From the NCBI RefSeq assembly GCF_014863585.1, contig NZ_CP062253.1, positions 3,498,501 to 3,562,500 of the forward strand: 64,000 bases of DNA, given 5' to 3'. The notes under the pieces were generated by a model. The model did not search any database, had not been told where the DNA came from, and saw nothing but the letters and a program-made list of their open reading frames with translations. Source of the stretch: Pseudomonas gozinkensis. Its GTDB lineage: Bacteria > Pseudomonadota > Gammaproteobacteria > Pseudomonadales > Pseudomonadaceae. Every line of letters starts with the position of its first letter. The first letter of the stretch is position 1. Below are positions 9,801-17,158 of this stretch, one piece after another. The translations under genes were made by a program, and so were the position numbers.

Positions 9801-9988
9801 CCTCGCTGGCGTTCATTCTGGGCGTTGTGCCGCTGGCGATTGCCACGGGCGCGAGTTCGGCGAGCCAGCAGGCGATTGGTACCGGGGTGATTGGCGGGAT
9901 GATTACGGCGACATTGGCGGTGATTTTTGTGCCGGTGTTCTTCGTTGTCGTCATAAAGCTCGTACAACGATTCACCACCCCCCACTGA
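6890..9988 (+). CDS. RND multidrug efflux transporter, HAE-1 family
   Basis: 1032-aa inner-membrane proton-driven exporter. It begins with the family signature FFIDRPVFAWV. Twelve membrane segments are interrupted by two large periplasmic loops. Proton-relay residues are present: D406/D407 in TM4 (GILVDDAIVVVENVER) and K934 in TM10 (SAKNAILIIEF). It shares an operon with the adaptor. No outer-membrane factor gene is adjacent, so it presumably uses a shared OprM-type channel encoded elsewhere. The substrate is unknown; sequence features resemble MexB/MexF-type multidrug pumps. Confidence 0.92.
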   Translation: MPQFFIDRPVFAWVVALFILLAGALAIPQLPVAQYPDVAPPQIEIYAVYPGASAQTVDESVVSLIEEELNGADHLLYFESQSSLGSATIKATFQPGTNPELAQVDVQNRLKVVESRLPQAVNQQGLQVEKVSAGFLLLITLTSSDGKLDDVALSDYLARNVMNEIKRIDGVGKAQLYGAERAMRIWVDPQKLIGFNLTPADVNAAIVAQNAQVSAGSIGDLPNPSTQEITATILVKGQLSTPEEFADIVLKANPDGSTVRIKDVARVEIGSQEYQFGTRLNGKPSTAVGVQLAPGANALSTATLIRAKMDELSRYFPAGVEYKIPYDTSPFVKVSITKVVYTLGEAMLLVFAVMFLFLQNIRYTLIPTLVVPVALMGTFATMLALGFSINVLTMFGMVLAIGILVDDAIVVVENVERIMATEGLSPKEATRKAMRQITGAIIGITLVLVAVFIPMAFMQGSVGVIYRQFSLSMATSILFSAFLALTLTPALCATLLKPIAKGEHHEKTGFFGWFNRRFEQLTDRYQGWVGYALKRTGRYLLIYVVLLVGLGLCFARLPSSFLPVEDQGYTITDIQLPPGASKNRTVQVVEQIEAHNAGEPGVGDSTVILGFSFSGSGQNAALAFTTLKDWSHRGSDDSASSIADRANIALSQIKDAVAFAVLPPPVDGLGTSSGFEFRLQDRGGLGHATLMEARTQLLAAAEKSPILMNVRESALAEAPQVQLEVDRKQANALGISFADVGNVLSTAIGSSYVNDFPNQGRMQRVVVQAEGDRRSQVDDLLKMHVRNDAGKMVPLSAFVKATWTQGPAQLTRYNGYPAISISGEPKPGHSTGEAMAEIERLVAQGPKGLGQEWTGLSLQERLSGSQAPILLGLSLLIVFLCLAALYESWSIPTSVLLVVPLGVLGAVLAVTLRGMPNDVFFKVGLITIIGLSAKNAILIIEFAKSLYDEGHDLIDATLQAARLRLRPIVMTSLAFILGVVPLAIATGASSASQQAIGTGVIGGMITATLAVIFVPVFFVVVIKLVQRFTTPH

Positions 9989-9995
9989 TCCCAAT

Positions 9996-10086
9996 TGTGG
10001 GAGCGAGCTTGCTCGCGAAAGCGTCGGCACATTCAACGTTGATGTTGGCTGACCGGACGCATTCGCGAGCAAGCTCGCTCCCACAG
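9996..10086. repeat. REP doublet, type GCGAGCAAGCTCGC
   Basis: An inverted pair of REP units (TGTGGGAGCGAGCTTGCTCGC, cut here at 20: GTGGGAGCGAGCTTGCTCGC; and the reverse complement ending CGCTCCCACA) about 45 bp apart, just after the efflux gene. It could stabilise or end the efflux transcript. Confidence 0.9.
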
Positions 10087-10169
10087 GGATTTGCAAACAT
10101 CCAGCGTTATGGTCACACCTGCCATCGCTGGGCTAAGGTGTCTGAACCACCCTGGCCCATCGAGCTCCC

Positions 10170-10811
10170 ATGCGCTTCCTCGCCCGCACCCACCCTCGCC
10201 TGTCCGCCGCTGCCTTGTTCGGCCTTGCCGTAGGCTTGCTGGCACCCGCCGATTCCATCATCAGCAAGATCCTCATCGGCTGGAACGCCGGGGTCTGGAC
10301 CTATTTGGCTCTGATGCTCTGGCTCACCGCCCGGTCCAAGGCACCGGACGTGAAACAGATCGCAGTCATCGAAGACGAAAACGCCGGGCTGGTGCTGTTC
10401 GTGGTGTGTATCGCGGCGCTGGCCAGCCTGGCGACCATCACCCTCGAACTGGCCGGCAGCAAGGATCTGGATACCCACCACAAATTGATGCATTACGGTT
10501 TTACCGCATTGACGGTCATCGGCTCATGGCTGCTGATCGGAGTTATTTTCTGCGTCCACTACGCCCGGCTGTTTTACACCTGGGACGGCAAGGAGCCGGC
10601 GCTGCGCTTTGCCGAAGGCCTGACGACGCCCAACTATTGGGACTTTCTGTACTTCTCGTTCACCATCGGCGTCGCTGTACAGACGGCAGATGTCGGCGTG
10701 GCCACGCGGGAAATACGCAAGATCGTGCTGGCGCAGTCGTTGATCGGGTTTGTGTTCAATACAGCGATTCTGGGTTTCTCGATCAATATTGCGGCGGGGT
10801 TGTTTGGCTGA
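10170..10811 (+). CDS. DUF1345 integral membrane protein
   Basis: 213 aa with five predicted membrane segments (about 12-30, 32-50, 68-90, 106-130, 185-210). It has the family's [20 protein letters not shown] segment (cut: [19 protein letters not shown]) near residue 155. Function of the family is not established. It stands alone between REP sequences and the accessory cassette; a strong stem-loop follows its stop codon. Confidence 0.8.
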   Translation: MRFLARTHPRLSAAALFGLAVGLLAPADSIISKILIGWNAGVWTYLALMLWLTARSKAPDVKQIAVIEDENAGLVLFVVCIAALASLATITLELAGSKDLDTHHKLMHYGFTALTVIGSWLLIGVIFCVHYARLFYTWDGKEPALRFAEGLTTPNYWDFLYFSFTIGVAVQTADVGVATREIRKIVLAQSLIGFVFNTAILGFSINIAAGLFG

Positions 10812-10839
10812 GCAGTGTGTCAGATAAAAAACACACAAT

Positions 10840-10887
10840 CGACGCACTGTAAACTGTCAACTCTGACAGTTTACAGTGCGTCGTTTT
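10840..10887 (+). terminator. 20-bp perfect stem-loop, candidate terminator
   Basis: A perfect 20-bp inverted repeat (10840-10859 and 10864-10883) with the 4-nt loop ACTC, followed by TTTT. It starts 28 bp after the DUF1345 stop codon, so it can serve as its terminator. Its inner part is also a lux-box-like dyad listed separately. The stem has moderate GC content, unusual for a Pseudomonas terminator. Confidence 0.6.
10852..10871 (+). promoter_or_regulatory. LuxR-type box (lux box-like dyad), left
   Basis: ACTGTCA-N4-TGACAGT dyad with the CT-N12-AG spacing of LuxR-family operators. It lies 92 bp upstream of the start at 10963. A TGATAG candidate -10 (10895-10900) lies about 36 bp from the dyad centre, where a class II LuxR-activated promoter would have it. 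The same half sites with the same spacing recur at 17018-17037. Confidence 0.5.
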
Positions 10888-10962
10888 AGCAGTCTGATAG
10901 CTCATCCCGAGGGTAGTCTTTATAAAGCGGGATACTTTGTGATGACTATGGAGACTATTTCG

Positions 10963-11457
10963 ATGAACGCGAAAACACTCAACACCCGACAGGCTGCCCG
11001 AGCTGGAACGTGCGAAGGGATGCTGAATGACACCGAGGAATTCAAGGCAACGCTGGTTGAGCTCACCTCGGAGCAATACGAACCGCCACATGGTAAAGCC
11101 CTTAAAATGTTTGCCCGTCATCGCGACGTACAGCAATCTGCTACGAAAGAAATCACTCTTTCTGTCTCCGAAGGAGCGGCTGACGGCGAGTACGACCTGA
11201 CTTACGAACAGACCGTAGTCAGGTTGACTTATGTTCACAATAAAAGTGAAACGGAGGCTTACATCTATTCACAGGTGGGTGGGAAAGCAAAAGTGGAATT
11301 CAATTCCCAAACCGGCGCCCTAAGCGGTGAGCTGATAAACGCGATTGTTGAGTACAGAGAGGGTGAAACGCCGGTCCAACTGAAAATCAATGTAAAATTC
11401 AATGCGGTCAACGGCCTTGTTTTGTACAGTACCTCCCAGCATAAACGCGTCGCGTGA
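10963..11457 (+). CDS. Small beta-rich protein of unknown function
   Basis: 164 aa, not recognised. There is no signal peptide or membrane segment. The N-terminal 25 residues are polar, and the rest alternates short hydrophobic strands with charged turns (ITLSVSEGA, VVRLTYVHN, ELINAIVEYREG, PVQLKINVKFNA), suggesting a small beta-sandwich or barrel. The ATG at 10963 follows GGAG with a 9-nt spacer; the frame is open further upstream but without a better site. Base composition is lower in GC than the flanking core genes. A lux-box-like dyad lies upstream and a bidirectional terminator downstream, so it is a single-gene unit of the accessory cassette. Confidence 0.65.
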   Translation: MNAKTLNTRQAARAGTCEGMLNDTEEFKATLVELTSEQYEPPHGKALKMFARHRDVQQSATKEITLSVSEGAADGEYDLTYEQTVVRLTYVHNKSETEAYIYSQVGGKAKVEFNSQTGALSGELINAIVEYREGETPVQLKINVKFNAVNGLVLYSTSQHKRVA

Positions 11458-11473
11458 CTACTCGCATAAAGTA

Positions 11474-11503
11474 AAAAAGGAAGCCTCATGGCTTCCTTTT
11501 TTC
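11474..11503. terminator. Bidirectional rho-independent terminator
   Basis: AAAAAAGGAAGCC - TCAT - GGCTTCCTTTTTT stem-loop with A and T tracts on both sides, placed between the convergent small gene (plus strand) and the autotransporter (minus strand). Confidence 0.88.
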
Positions 11504-11521
11504 TGCAATCATTGTCAGCAC

Positions 11522-13765
11522 TTACCAATCATAACGTCCACCGATAGTGACGCCCAATGGCTGTTCGATATTGCGGCCATTGCTGTAATCAAAATCGGCA
11601 TGCACATGAAGATTTTTCGTCAGCGTCATGGCAAGGCCCGTAGCCAACTTCAGTCGTGACCCCGACAGATCATTGTTGAAGACATTGTTGTTGACTTCGA
11701 CCTTATTGTTTTTGGCGAATTCGTGCGCCCAACTGGCGCGCAGATACGGCTGCAGGACTCGGCCGCTTTCCAGTTCAATATTACGACCAATTGTTGCGCC
11801 TGCCTCGCCGATAAAGGAATGCATACGATCGCCTTCAGCTTGCAAGTCGTTATCGAGGGAAAAGTTTTTACCCTGAACCACGGACGCAGACCATTGGGTG
11901 AAAGGCTCGACATACACACCATGGCCAAGCGGTATATGGCGACCTACCTCGATTGATCCACCCATTCCTGTGTTGTCATAGTCACCTTTTGCACGCTTGC
12001 CGTCGCTAAGGCTCACTTTCGCCTCGTTACGAAAACGGTTGGCTTTCAAAACACCATCGAAATAAATGCCGGAAACCGCGTCGAGCCAGGTCGCGTAAGT
12101 GCCCAGATAGTAACTGTCGATCTTTCCTGAAGTTCCGGCATCAAGATCAAGGTCGGATTTGCTGTAACCAGCCATTGCACCCACCAACCACTGGGAGTCG
12201 CCAATTGCAGCATCTGCCCCCAGGGTGAAACCTTGCTGAGTTTGCTTATAACCCACGCCAGAACCATCGGCGACATTGTATCTATTGCCGTAAGTGCGGC
12301 CCCAGGCGCCGGCACGACCGCCATTGAAACGCAATTCCCCCATACGCGTACGCAAGGGTGCGAGTTCTCCGAGCAGAATTGTCGAGGGGGTATTGAACAA
12401 GGCGAGAACTGACCTCGCGCCCGGACTGACCGTTCGAGTGCTTGGGTCAAGGATCCAGTCGTTGCCACTTTTTGCCAAGCCGTAAGCATAAGTACCCAGT
12501 TCGACGTTACGGTCCATGAAGAACTGTGCATCGCCTCCAGCGGTCTGGACGACGCGGATAGGTTGCCCAGCCGCCGGATCAACGCCACTGCTCGCAATCA
12601 ATAACTCGTGCGTCCCACTGGCATTGCCAGTGACGTTCAACAAATCGGTCTGCCCGGTGGCGAAATCAGTGCCCATCACAAACCGACCGTTACCGGACAG
12701 CGAGCCCACGTTCAACTGGTAGAACGCATCGTTGCCGCCGAACACCACTGAGCCACCGTTGTTAAGCGTCAATTGTTCAATGCTGCCATTGCCGACCATG
12801 ACCCAACTCGACGTGTCATTGACGGTAGCGCTGGCGACGTTTTCCAAATGACCTGTCAAGGTGGAATTGTTCTGCAGTGTCAAATGTGTCGTGCTGCCCT
12901 GCTCCGAGACAATGTTGCCTGCCAGTTGGCTGTCGTTGACCAATAGTGAAGTATTCGCTCCGCCCTTTACGTCAAGCAATGTGCCGTTGCCCGCGAGTAA
13001 GCGAGCCCGGGTAAGTGAAACGGTGGCTGTCGAGTCTGACGCATTGGCAAAGTCAACCAAAATGGCCGATCCGGTTTGCCCCTGGACGGTCGTGTTTTCA
13101 AGATTCAGGACCGCGGGTCGGACTTCGTTGGGATCCAGATCGATCACGACACCTTCCTGTCCGCCCACTATCGTGCTACCCGTCGCAGATGCCTGACCGC
13201 TGCGCAATCGAAGCCCGTAACTGGTGACTCCAGTGCCGATCAGTGTTGAGTCGACCAGATCAAGGGTACTGAAAGCACTCACCAGCGCTCCGCCCAGAGC
13301 ACCGCTGATCGTGCTGTTGTTGGCAACCGTGACGTGAGAGCCAATCTGCGTAGTAAAGTCACGAATCGCTTGAAGCCCAATGCGATTGCCAGTGATCGTG
13401 CTGTTATCGATCGTGGCGTCACTGTTGCTCAGAAGAACAGCGGCCAGTCCGCCCGTACCGACAACGGTTGCGCCGTTCAGATTGACCTTGGAACCGTTTC
13501 GCGCGGATATCTGTTGGGTTGTACTGCCAGCGTTGACGTTGAGGATAGAACTGTCAGAGGTGATCTGAAACGTCTGCGCACTATTGACGGTTAAGCTCGC
13601 GCCCTGGCTGAGATCCCAGGATTCCGGGGTACCACCGCTTACGGTTTCGTCCCTACCGACAACCGGGGCTGCGGACACCGATGAAATACACACGGAAAAC
13701 AGCGATGTACTTAATACGGTTCTGAAAAACGGGTTGTTTGAGTTGGTTGTCAATTTCTTCCACAT
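11522..13765 (-). CDS. Autotransporter with pertactin-like passenger and beta-barrel
   Basis: 747-aa type Va secreted surface protein. It has a Sec signal peptide (about 1-32, ending SSVSA). The passenger (about 33-440) is built of repeated short strands with many Asn/Ser/Thr turns (STITG, DSTLIG, NSTLTG), typical of a right-handed beta-helix. A junction and C-terminal 12-strand barrel domain follow (about 480-747: RAGAWGRTYGN, then GGRYDW at the end with a terminal aromatic residue). The ATG at 13765 has AGG 8 nt upstream; a GTG three codons earlier lacks a usable site. No protease motif was noticed in the passenger, so adhesion is more likely than proteolysis. Confidence 0.87.
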   Translation of the reverse strand: MWKKLTTNSNNPFFRTVLSTSLFSVCISSVSAAPVVGRDETVSGGTPESWDLSQGASLTVNSAQTFQITSDSSILNVNAGSTTQQISARNGSKVNLNGATVVGTGGLAAVLLSNSDATIDNSTITGNRIGLQAIRDFTTQIGSHVTVANNSTISGALGGALVSAFSTLDLVDSTLIGTGVTSYGLRLRSGQASATGSTIVGGQEGVVIDLDPNEVRPAVLNLENTTVQGQTGSAILVDFANASDSTATVSLTRARLLAGNGTLLDVKGGANTSLLVNDSQLAGNIVSEQGSTTHLTLQNNSTLTGHLENVASATVNDTSSWVMVGNGSIEQLTLNNGGSVVFGGNDAFYQLNVGSLSGNGRFVMGTDFATGQTDLLNVTGNASGTHELLIASSGVDPAAGQPIRVVQTAGGDAQFFMDRNVELGTYAYGLAKSGNDWILDPSTRTVSPGARSVLALFNTPSTILLGELAPLRTRMGELRFNGGRAGAWGRTYGNRYNVADGSGVGYKQTQQGFTLGADAAIGDSQWLVGAMAGYSKSDLDLDAGTSGKIDSYYLGTYATWLDAVSGIYFDGVLKANRFRNEAKVSLSDGKRAKGDYDNTGMGGSIEVGRHIPLGHGVYVEPFTQWSASVVQGKNFSLDNDLQAEGDRMHSFIGEAGATIGRNIELESGRVLQPYLRASWAHEFAKNNKVEVNNNVFNNDLSGSRLKLATGLAMTLTKNLHVHADFDYSNGRNIEQPLGVTIGGRYDW

Positions 13766-13962
13766 AACTGTCACCTGCTAGATTAACGTTAGTGGCCCTC
13801 CTCACAGGCGGCCGACCAATCGAGGGCTGGCAGACTATCCGGATTGTTCAAATATCTATGTAGGATTAATCTCTATTTACCGACGAATATTCCGCGAGAA
13901 TTTCTCGAAAGGGCGAAAAAAGGCGGCGAGTTTTTTATCCTCACCGCGCGTAGTCGTGATCG

Positions 13963-15975
13963 TTAAGGGTTCGGTACAAACTCTTCGCAGAACCGCCCTT
14001 GGCTGTCATCCAGATCCAGTTCCCGGATGGCCACTACTGAATCAGGCGTAGGGTTGTTGCCTGGCCCACCTCGCGAAATTACATACCAGACATGGCCCAT
14101 TGCCAGGTGTGCGGGTTTGAAATCTTCTTCATAAACACCGATTCCGATTACTGCCCCATCCACGGGATAAGTACCCGTTATTAGATACTTCGTTTCAGCA
14201 TCCGTATCAGTAATAGGCGTTGTCGGATCATCCTTTGGATAGGCAATATATTTCAATGTAATCTCCTCGCCATCCACAGTGAAAGCGTTCGGCAATACAC
14301 GCACCAGCAAATTTCGCCGTGGTGTGCCATCCCCGGGGTTTGTAGCAGTAGGGAAGTTCAGAGTCGCACATCCAATTCTTCGGGCCGGGCCTGCAAGATG
14401 GAGTATCTCCGGCGCGACCATTTGAATCGGAAAGGACTCTACAGGGACATCCTGAGTTCCGGACCTGTTTCGATTGTTACCGTCGGGCACATAGAGTTCA
14501 CAGCGTAGAACGTGTGTCAATCCGCCACCTAGTCTATCCACCACATCCCACGGCAGGTTTTCGGAAATGGTTGTGCCTTCTTGCCCGGTAGTCAAAGGAA
14601 CGGTAGCGAACGTTTCAGAGCCAAAAATAAAATCAAGCAACCAACCCTCTTCTGTCGGTGGAATCGCCGGCATAGCCAAACTGGCTTGTATGCCATTATC
14701 GCCATAATCGGACTCCAGGATTTCGTTGTCACTGCCCGCCGTCGTTTTCAGACTTGGCGCTGGAAGGCTTCCACCGACAATTGATATATCAATATCAATA
14801 TCCACCTTGTCGGTTGCCAGCTCCTTGAGACCGCGAAACATCTTGAAGGCCACCGTCCGCTGAACGATACCGTCTGTGTTTCCATATATCTGCTCTACCA
14901 ACGCAGGCGGTGCATAAAACTTAAGTTCAGTCGCAGTTCCGATTCTCTGTTCAGTTCCGACCTGTACGTTGTGCAGAGTAACGACGATCGTGTCTGCTGC
15001 AGAATTCGGCGTAGGGACTTTAACTACAATCTCGACACCCAACGGATCAAAAAGCATGTCTTCACGATCAATCAGGTTATCGCCACCTACACCATTGGCC
15101 AACGTAACAATTGGCGGCTCTACCGTAGCAGGATCAGGATTGGGTTTATGGGACACTTGGCGTTGGCTGAAATTCGAAGTGCGCGCCACATTACCCGCCG
15201 CATCGGTATTTACATAGATCAACCGATTGGGGCCATCACTCGCATTTACGAAAACATCGGCTGGAATTAAGGCATCCCGGTTAGCAGACAGAGGTTCTTC
15301 AAGAACGGGCGTATCGCGCTTGGGATCGGGCGCTGGTCCAAAAAACCAGGCAAAAACATCATTGGCCAAGAAATTAGGCGCGATAAATGGCTTGACGATA
15401 ATACCGGGTTTGCCTTCGAGATATGTCTCATCGATTGGGTCCGTGGGGCCCAGATCGGCAGGCCAGGTAGGTGCGCCTGGTGTACGGTCAGATGGCGGGG
15501 TCTTGACAACGTTGTAACGCGTCCGGTCGATTGCAAAGGAGCTCTCGATTGACGCAACGTCGTTTGTACCGCCCGCATAAAAAATGTAGCGAAAGAACCA
15601 TTCCGTCGGCTCTTCAGGGGTGGGGTCTTCTTTCAGAAAAGATTGCGCAATTTTAAAGGGTTGAGTCCAGTCTCTATCGGCTACCGGCCCCAATTCTAAA
15701 AACTGGCCAGGAAGAATATCGATCCAGGTAGTGGTGTCTTTTTTACGAATCTGCGGTTGAATTGCGTCGTCGTCATCCTCAAGCAATGGCTGTCCGATCA
15801 TATAATCCAGATCTTTATCAAGATGCTCGATACGAATTCGTTTATCACCCGGAATAGTCTGCGCGGGAAAAGTAGGCGCAGGGGGTGGGTCAGCCAGTAC
15901 GCCATCTGCCCTTTTGGTTTTTGATTGAAGTACCGCTTTCCTCGACAACTTGGCTTTCTCAATTATCGCGTTCAT
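13963..15975 (-). CDS. Large acidic modular protein, unknown function
   Basis: 670 aa, not recognised. No signal peptide or membrane helix. The N-terminus is basic (KAKLSRKAVLQSKTKRA), the remainder acidic and rich in Pro, Asp, Thr and Val. It appears built of several beta-sandwich-like units of about 100-120 residues, each with a strand-rich segment and a motif like VAFKMFRGLKELATDKVDI near residues 385-405. A related motif occurs in the neighbouring 267-aa protein (IYRIFRGARLVGMSKVATL). The ATG at 15975 is preceded by GGAG at 8 nt; the longer open frame starts upstream without a site. Probably co-transcribed with the gene ending at 16130. Confidence 0.6.
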   Translation of the reverse strand: MNAIIEKAKLSRKAVLQSKTKRADGVLADPPPAPTFPAQTIPGDKRIRIEHLDKDLDYMIGQPLLEDDDDAIQPQIRKKDTTTWIDILPGQFLELGPVADRDWTQPFKIAQSFLKEDPTPEEPTEWFFRYIFYAGGTNDVASIESSFAIDRTRYNVVKTPPSDRTPGAPTWPADLGPTDPIDETYLEGKPGIIVKPFIAPNFLANDVFAWFFGPAPDPKRDTPVLEEPLSANRDALIPADVFVNASDGPNRLIYVNTDAAGNVARTSNFSQRQVSHKPNPDPATVEPPIVTLANGVGGDNLIDREDMLFDPLGVEIVVKVPTPNSAADTIVVTLHNVQVGTEQRIGTATELKFYAPPALVEQIYGNTDGIVQRTVAFKMFRGLKELATDKVDIDIDISIVGGSLPAPSLKTTAGSDNEILESDYGDNGIQASLAMPAIPPTEEGWLLDFIFGSETFATVPLTTGQEGTTISENLPWDVVDRLGGGLTHVLRCELYVPDGNNRNRSGTQDVPVESFPIQMVAPEILHLAGPARRIGCATLNFPTATNPGDGTPRRNLLVRVLPNAFTVDGEEITLKYIAYPKDDPTTPITDTDAETKYLITGTYPVDGAVIGIGVYEEDFKPAHLAMGHVWYVISRGGPGNNPTPDSVVAIRELDLDDSQGRFCEEFVPNP

Positions 15976-16129
15976 TTTCATCACTCCATCAGTTATAAAC
16001 ACCGCAACGACCAAAACAACTATCTTGACATCACGACCTTTGGTTCGTTAACCCCTTCCCAGAACAACACATATCTTTCCGAACTAACACACGACTTCGC
16101 CGACCTCGCAAACCTCTTATCAACATTGC

Positions 16130-16933
16130 TCAAGGCCCACAGGGAACCGGATCACCAGCAAGCATCCGACTGATTTTCAAAGTTGCAACTTTCGACATTC
16201 CTACTAACCTCGCGCCGCGAAATATACGATAGATCACTGTGGCGGATGCATTAGCAACCATAGGCTCTATATGAGGAACATACGGGTTAACCGTCAGACT
16301 GTATCCAGTCTTGACGTCTTGATCACTCAAGCTCTGACGAATGTTTTCCCAACGAGTGCGGGGGATTTCAACACTGCCCGAACTTGAAGGGCCATAACCT
16401 CTCCAAGTCACTTCGCACCGATCACCTACTTTAGAACCAGTCAATGCTGGAATAACAAGCCAGATACCCGTCCAGATTGCAGGTTCGGTAAAGCAATGAA
16501 CGGTACCCCAAGGATCGGCATCCCGAAAAGTTACCATTTCCAGATCATCACGTACTGGGGAGTGGTCTATTGTCAGATTTCTGTGATCAGAAAAACTTGG
16601 ATGATCCGCAGTATCATAAACTTCATACCATAGCTTGCCCACGCCATCACTTAACAGATATTTCGGTTCAATATGAATGACAAATTCCGGTTTTATATCC
16701 GCTGGAAGATACTCATTTATAATCACTACAGGTATTTGCCCGACTTGTTCATAACGGACAACGAGTTTGTCTCTATCCCCTGGCTGCGTGGCATAGGAAG
16801 GCCAAAGGGGAACCACCACATCAAGGCCTTGGGGAAGCAACTCACTGGGAACGTGTCCCTCAGGATCCTGTGAATGATCCAGTACCCCGATAACTTGAGG
16901 TGGCTTGAAATTCAGCGGCCCACTGACTGACAT
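16130..16933 (-). CDS. Beta-rich modular protein, unknown function
   Basis: 267 aa, not recognised. It lacks a signal peptide. It reads as two Ig-like beta units: residues about 40-140 and about 150-255, the second ending in IYRIFRGARLVGMSKVATL, which resembles segments of the 670-aa protein encoded downstream. The ATG is preceded by GAGGT at 7 nt. A lux-box-like palindrome lies 85 bp upstream with a CTTAAT candidate -10 at the spacing expected for LuxR activation. The 154-bp gap to the next gene on the same strand shows no obvious terminator, so the two may form an operon. Confidence 0.6.
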   Translation of the reverse strand: MSVSGPLNFKPPQVIGVLDHSQDPEGHVPSELLPQGLDVVVPLWPSYATQPGDRDKLVVRYEQVGQIPVVIINEYLPADIKPEFVIHIEPKYLLSDGVGKLWYEVYDTADHPSFSDHRNLTIDHSPVRDDLEMVTFRDADPWGTVHCFTEPAIWTGIWLVIPALTGSKVGDRCEVTWRGYGPSSSGSVEIPRTRWENIRQSLSDQDVKTGYSLTVNPYVPHIEPMVANASATVIYRIFRGARLVGMSKVATLKISRMLAGDPVPCGP

Positions 16934-17017
16934 TTGAACACCTCTTTCAATCTGAAATTCTGTTCGCTAGTGCCTGTTACTGCTGAACAGATTAAGAGCG
17001 CTTTCATAACTTCCAGC

Positions 17018-17037
17018 TACTGTCAGATCTGACAGGT
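17018..17037 (-). promoter_or_regulatory. LuxR-type box (lux box-like palindrome), right
   Basis: ACTGTCA-GATC-TGACAGG on the plus strand; read with the gene it is ACCTGTCAGATCTGACAGTA. The central 16 bp are a perfect palindrome with CT-N12-AG spacing, matching LuxR/LasR-family sites. It lies 85 bp upstream of the start at 16933. The candidate -10, CTTAAT, is at 16991-16996 on the minus strand. Confidence 0.6.
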
Positions 17038-17124
17038 ATTTCTACCGTCTGTCGGATATGCCTGACTTCACCCCCAAAATCGAAGCCATCTTCACTTGAC
17101 GCGAACGAGGCGCTTAGTGTTTCC

Positions 17125-17138
17125 TGAAACCGGTTTCA
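17125..17138. promoter_or_regulatory. PtxS operator
   Basis: Perfect 14-bp palindrome TGAAACCGGTTTCA, the published PtxS recognition sequence, 20 bp before the ptxS start codon. Implies autorepression of ptxS, relieved by 2-ketogluconate. Confidence 0.9.
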
Positions 17139-17158
17139 GACAATAAGAAGACTCAACC

